This document shows positions 6,740-10,026 of a DNA stretch of 10,026 nucleotides, piece after piece (the stretch's first letter is position 1; the number at the start of each line of letters is the position of its first letter). Under the pieces are notes generated by a model, which saw only the letters and a program-made list of their open reading frames with translations, was not told the origin of the DNA and made no database searches. Location of the stretch: the NCBI GenBank assembly GCA_937901265.1, contig CALCHA010000570.1, forward strand, positions 1 to 10,026, given 5' to 3'. This DNA is from an uncultured Phycisphaerales bacterium (GTDB lineage Bacteria; Planctomycetota; Phycisphaerae; WQYP01). The translations under genes and the position numbers were made by a program.

Positions 6740-6982
6740 GGGAACCTCCTCAAGATTTGGCCAGAAGACGTGCGGTGTTGCACCGTGATTTTTGCACCAT
6801 AACGTGATGGGCGGTGCGAACGCAACGGAGGGCCGGCTGTTGGCTGGTTTAAGGGGGAGCGATTGCATACACTTAACTCCTTGCGATCGAGTCAATTTTA
6901 GAGGCCGGGGGGGCAGCGGGTATGACGATGAAGGGGAGGAGGCGGCGCGCAAGGGCGTGGACTCTTGGAAAAAGGGTGATTC
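6740..6982. promoter_or_regulatory. Divergent control region between the dehydrogenase and the adaptor gene
   Basis: These 243 bp should carry promoters for both directions. For the dehydrogenase, minus-strand TTGACT (6890-6895 on the + strand as AGTCAA) is a five-of-six match to a -35 box. An 18-bp spacer leads to TGTATG, a poor -10. For the adaptor gene, TTAACT (6873-6878) and TTTTAG (6896-6901) are spaced 17 bp but each is a weak match. A cluster of GCACC/GGTGC half-sites lies at 6771-6817 (listed separately). The right end (6901-6970) is G-rich and shows nothing else. Confidence 0.45.
6771..6817. repeat. Cluster of GCACC/GGTGC half-sites, possible operator
   Basis: CGGTG (6773-6777) and CACCG (6781-6785) form a small dyad. 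TTGCACC occurs at 6778-6784 and again at 6792-6798. Each copy is followed by CGTGAT, directly at 6784-6789 and after a 4-base gap at 6803-6808. GGTGC at 6813-6817 is the inverse of GCACC at 6794-6798. Four half-sites in under 50 bp, 32-78 bases before the dehydrogenase ATG, look like a binding region for a repressor or activator of that gene. No matching regulator gene is in the window. Confidence 0.4.
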
Positions 6983-9028
6983 ATGGCAGCACAAGGCGCG
7001 GCACAAGGCATGGCGGCGAATGTCCAGGGGGGCGACCTCGCGGCGGGGCTGCAGGGCGCGGTCAACGGGCTGGCCAAGGTGATCGAGAGCAAGCCGGCGA
7101 CGGATCGGCTGCTGGCGGAGGCGGTGCGGCTGAGCGGGCAGGCGCTGCATGCCGGTGGGGCGGGGGTATGGGTGACGGAGAGCGCGGACCGGCCCGAGCT
7201 GATCCTGGAACACCAACTGGTGGGCTTGGGGCTGATGCTTGAGGGAGAGGTCTCTGCGGGCGTGGTGAGCGGGGTGCGGCGCTGCGCGCGGGAGGGCAAG
7301 CCGCTGATCGTGCCGGCGTTTTTCATGGAGACCGACGGGGGGGATGCCCCGGTGAATCCCTCGCCGATGGAACTGCTTTTCGTTCCGATGAAGTTGCACA
7401 ACAAGACGGCGATGGTGCTGATGATGGCGGTGCCGCCGCCGGGGGTGGTGGATGGGAGCGTGCACCGGACCTATCTGAATTTTCTGGCACGGATGGTGGG
7501 GAGCGTGGAGCAGACGCTGACGGAGCGGCACCTGAGCCTGATGGAGAAGGACCGCGGCACGAGCAACAAACTCGTGCGCTTCACCGATGAGATCCACAAG
7601 CACCTGTTTCTCGGGCAGGTGACGGTGGACATCGCGAACCTCGCCCGCGATGTGCTGGCGGCGGAGCGGGTGACGGTTGAGGCCTATCCGCGGGTCCGCA
7701 AGCGGGTGACCGCCGTCTCGAACGTGGATGAGCCCAACAAGCGGGCCAATATGTTCAGATTGCAGAAGCTGATTTTTGATTACGTGCGGGACCGCCATGT
7801 CGCGGTGGCACTGGACCGCGAGGCGGTGAAACAGCTTGTCAGCGATCCGGACCTGCAGGACGCGGCCACGGGGTATTTCGCGGCCAGCAGTTTTGATGCA
7901 TTTCTCGCGGCACCGATCAAAGGCGATGCGCCGGCGGACCCGGTGGTGGGGGTGATTTTCGCGGAGTATGCAACGAGTGAAGCCGCGCAGGAGCAGCAGT
8001 CGCTGCTGGCCGACGTGGCGCGGCTGAGCGTATCGAGCGTGAGCAATGCCATCGAGGTGGAATCGGTTCCGCTGATGAAGCTGTTCCATTCGGTGCGGGA
8101 ACTGTGGAAGAAGCCGGCCAGCCCGCGGCGGACGGTGGGGCTGGTGCTGGGGGGGATCGTGGTGATCGCGATGACGATCATCGGGGTGATCCCCATGGAT
8201 TTTTCGATCAAGGCGGACTGCCAGATTCGGCCCAGTGCGCAATTGTCCATCGTGGCGCCGATGGATGGGCGGATCACCAACGTGTATGTCCGCGCGGGGG
8301 AGCATGTTTATCCGGAGTCGGCGGCGAAGACCATGGGCGACGCGGCCAAGCCGCTGCTGCGATTCGACGACACGGCGCTGGTCACCCAGCGCGCCGATGC
8401 CGCGGCGCAGTTTGCGGAACTCGAGGGGCAACTCGGCGACGCTCGGGCCAAGGGGGACATGACCAAGATTGGGACACTGCAAGAGCAGAAAAACCAGATC
8501 CGGAGCAAGGTGGATCTGTTGGACCGCGAGATTATTCAGTGCGTCGTCTGGAGCCCTATTGAGGGCACCGTGCTCACGGAGAACATCGAGCAGAAGCAGT
8601 ACAGCCGCGCCAAGGCCAGTGACCCGCTGTTGGAAGTCGCGAGCTTCAAGGACTGGGAGCTGGTGGTGGACGTTCCGGAGAGCGAAGTGGCGACGGTGCG
8701 CGGGGCGCTGGAGAAGAGCGCCCGGCAGGCCGCGGCGGCGAATCTGCCGGACGATGGCATCGAGGTGGATTACATTCTGTATCCCTGGCCGGACCATCGC
8801 TATCAGGTGCAGGCGGTGGGGACGGCGACGCTGTTGCCGGCGTCGCAGCAGAATAAAAATGCGAATGTGTTTCGGCTGCAGGTGAAGCTGAGGAAGGAAG
8901 ACTTGCCGCCGGAGATCGCGATGAGCGGGGTCACGGGCAAGGCCAAAATTCACGTGGGCCGCAAGCCGCTGGCGACGCAGTGGACGCGCGGCGCGATGCG
9001 GTTGTTGAAGATGACAGTGTTGTTCTGA
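6983..9028 (+). CDS. Double-GAF membrane protein with HlyD-type periplasmic adaptor domain
   Basis: A 681-residue fusion. Residues about 35-180 and 200-360 each look like a GAF-type ligand-binding domain (for example [17 protein letters not shown] and [11 protein letters not shown] in the second). One transmembrane helix follows at about 384-404 ([21 protein letters not shown]). The rest is a membrane-fusion (HlyD-like) adaptor: first lipoyl half [22 protein letters not shown] (423-444), a short helical hairpin (about 465-515), second lipoyl half [20 protein letters not shown] (521-540), then a beta-barrel region to about 660. The C-terminal tail ends in [15 protein letters not shown]. The topology would put the GAF pair in the cytoplasm and the adaptor outside. 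The helical hairpin is very short for an adaptor that must reach an outer-membrane TolC channel. An in-frame TGA at 6977-6979 rules out an earlier start, and AAGGG lies six bases before the ATG. The gene is followed after 36 bp by the M50 peptidase, so the two probably act together. Codons end mostly in G, unlike degP. Family features are clear; ligand, substrate and partner channel are unknown. Confidence 0.85.
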   Translation: MAAQGAAQGMAANVQGGDLAAGLQGAVNGLAKVIESKPATDRLLAEAVRLSGQALHAGGAGVWVTESADRPELILEHQLVGLGLMLEGEVSAGVVSGVRRCAREGKPLIVPAFFMETDGGDAPVNPSPMELLFVPMKLHNKTAMVLMMAVPPPGVVDGSVHRTYLNFLARMVGSVEQTLTERHLSLMEKDRGTSNKLVRFTDEIHKHLFLGQVTVDIANLARDVLAAERVTVEAYPRVRKRVTAVSNVDEPNKRANMFRLQKLIFDYVRDRHVAVALDREAVKQLVSDPDLQDAATGYFAASSFDAFLAAPIKGDAPADPVVGVIFAEYATSEAAQEQQSLLADVARLSVSSVSNAIEVESVPLMKLFHSVRELWKKPASPRRTVGLVLGGIVVIAMTIIGVIPMDFSIKADCQIRPSAQLSIVAPMDGRITNVYVRAGEHVYPESAAKTMGDAAKPLLRFDDTALVTQRADAAAQFAELEGQLGDARAKGDMTKIGTLQEQKNQIRSKVDLLDREIIQCVVWSPIEGTVLTENIEQKQYSRAKASDPLLEVASFKDWELVVDVPESEVATVRGALEKSARQAAAANLPDDGIEVDYILYPWPDHRYQVQAVGTATLLPASQQNKNANVFRLQVKLRKEDLPPEIAMSGVTGKAKIHVGRKPLATQWTRGAMRLLKMTVLF

Positions 9029-9057
9029 GAAGTCAGAAGTCCCAGGCGAGAAGTCAG
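9028..9057 (+). repeat. Heptamer AGAAGTC repeat in the adaptor-peptidase gap
   Basis: AGAAGTC occurs at 9028-9034, 9035-9041 and 9049-9055. The three copies sit on a 7-base period, with one unrecognisable unit between the second and third. The first copy overlaps the last base of the adaptor stop codon, and the last ends nine bases before the peptidase ATG. The purine-rich unit supplies the only ribosome-binding-like sequence for the peptidase gene (GAGAAG at 9048-9053, 11 bases from the ATG, a weak and distant match). Confidence 0.6.
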
Positions 9058-9064
9058 TAGACAT

Positions 9065-10026
9065 ATGCAGCGCGAAGAAAAGCGGGATTATCGGGTGGCG
9101 GTGGGGTCGGAGCCGGCGGATCGGCCGATCTCGCGCCTGCGCGCGGACATGATCGTGAGCCCGCAGTTGTTTTATGGGCAGTTGTGTTTCGTGATGAAGG
9201 ACCCGGTGACGCTGCGCTATTTCCGCCTGCAACCGGTCGAGCATTTTCTGGTGACGCAGTTTGATGGCGAAAAGACGGCGCGCGACCTCCTCGGACTGCT
9301 GCAGCAGCAGTTCCCCGAGAGCAGCCAGACCGTGCAGGACGTCCTGCGCTTCGTCGGGATGCTCCACGAGAGCCACCTGCTGGTCGGGGAGGGGCTGGGG
9401 CATGCGGAGTGGCTGACCAAGCGTCGTTCCGCGGCCAAGCGGAAACGCTGGATGGAGCTGGCCCAGAACTTTCTGTTTTTCAAAGTCCCGGTGTTCCATC
9501 CGGACCGCCTGCTGGGGTTTCTCGACGACACCTTCGGGCGATTCATCTTCAACCCGTTGACGGGCCTGGCGGTGGTCCTGCTGGTGCTCACGGCGTTGTG
9601 GAACGTGCTGATGAGCACGGACCGGCTGGCCAACCTTCCCTACAGCCTGCTCTCCTGGCAGAACCTCATCATTCTCTATTCCGTGTTCGTCTGCACCAAA
9701 GTGTTTCACGAGTTCGGCCACGGGATGGCGGCGAAGCACTTCGGGGGGGAGGTATCGAGCATGGGCGTGATGCTGTTCGTGATCACGCCGAGCTTTTATT
9801 GCGACACCAGCGATGCGTGGATGATTCCGTCCCGCGCCGCGCGGCTCTGGATCAACGCCGGCGGCGTGGTGGTGGAACTGGTGATTGCGGCACTGGCGAC
9901 CTTCGTCTGGCTTTACACGCCGACCGATGGCGTGATCAACCAGATCGCGCTCAACACGATGATTTCCTGCTCGGTGGCGACGCTGTTTTTTAACGCCAAT
10001 CCGCTGCTGCGCTACGACGGGTACTA
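9065..10026 (+). CDS. PqqD-domain M50 (site-2-type) zinc metallopeptidase, 3' end missing
   Basis: A partial gene of 320 complete codons that is still open at the window edge. Residues about 30-108 resemble a PqqD-type domain ([25 protein letters not shown], then [17 protein letters not shown]); PqqD domains bind peptide substrates in several peptide-modification systems. Several hydrophobic segments follow, about 163-182, 198-214, 230-245, 262-285 and 296-310. HEFGH at 215-219 is the HExxH zinc site (His215, Glu216, His219). The second M50 signature, NPLLRYDGY at 312-320, supplies the likely third ligand, Asp318. Catalytic residues are therefore intact in the visible part. Related proteins annotated as putative peptide zinc metalloproteases (YydH-like) often continue with more membrane segments and sometimes an HlyD-like tail. 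ATG 9065 is the only ordinary start after the adaptor's stop codon in this frame. It shares that gene's frame and probably its transcript. Substrate and true length are unknown. Confidence 0.9.
   Translation, partial: MQREEKRDYRVAVGSEPADRPISRLRADMIVSPQLFYGQLCFVMKDPVTLRYFRLQPVEHFLVTQFDGEKTARDLLGLLQQQFPESSQTVQDVLRFVGMLHESHLLVGEGLGHAEWLTKRRSAAKRKRWMELAQNFLFFKVPVFHPDRLLGFLDDTFGRFIFNPLTGLAVVLLVLTALWNVLMSTDRLANLPYSLLSWQNLIILYSVFVCTKVFHEFGHGMAAKHFGGEVSSMGVMLFVITPSFYCDTSDAWMIPSRAARLWINAGGVVVELVIAALATFVWLYTPTDGVINQIALNTMISCSVATLFFNANPLLRYDGY

Noticed and set aside
6740..9739. About 1000 further in-frame codons upstream of the dehydrogenase on the minus strand
   Set aside because: They are antisense to the adaptor and peptidase genes, rich in His/Arg/Pro, and lack family similarity. 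Only the short extension to 6868 deserves thought.

Overview
The window is a GC-rich bacterial contig end with five identifiable genes. Taxonomy cannot be settled from 10 kb. The gene set, above all a double-GAF/HlyD adaptor next to a PqqD-domain M50 peptidase, together with a DegP-type protease, an AsmA-like protein and a KGG-repeat stress protein, is most reminiscent of Planctomycetota (perhaps Phycisphaerae). Verrucomicrobiota is the main alternative. This placement is inference. No rRNA, tRNA, CRISPR array, insertion sequence or integrase was seen.

Layout. Bases 1-69 are not genomic: a poly-T run followed by a degraded copy of the Illumina P5/TruSeq universal adapter. From about 70 the real sequence starts with a short leader containing a hairpin, then degP (294-1916, +), a periplasmic Do-type serine protease with a complete catalytic triad and two PDZ domains. 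An untranslated stretch of about 390 bp (1917-2307) holds a candidate terminator and two dyads. It leads to a small KGG-repeat stress protein (2308-2679, +). A strong hairpin at 2701-2735 separates that gene from a convergent AsmA-like protein (2755-5034, -). Upstream of it on the same strand lies a class 1/2 aldehyde dehydrogenase (5246-6739, -) with its own intrinsic terminator. A 243-bp divergent region separates the dehydrogenase from a two-gene cassette on the + strand: a 681-residue membrane protein with two cytoplasmic GAF-like domains, one transmembrane helix and a short HlyD-type adaptor (6983-9028), and 36 bp later a PqqD-domain M50 zinc metallopeptidase (9065 to the window edge, truncated).

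How the genes fit together. The left half reads as independent housekeeping and envelope or stress functions: periplasmic protein quality control (DegP), a stress-associated KGG protein, an AsmA-like envelope protein and aldehyde detoxification. The right-hand cassette is the part most worth following. A sensor-like GAF module is fused to a periplasmic adaptor, and it appears co-transcribed with an intramembrane-type metallopeptidase that carries a PqqD-like peptide-binding domain. This could be a peptide-processing or export machine whose substrate is not visible here.

Base composition switches sign along the window. The + strand is C-rich through degP and G-rich from roughly 2.8 kb onward, regardless of gene direction.
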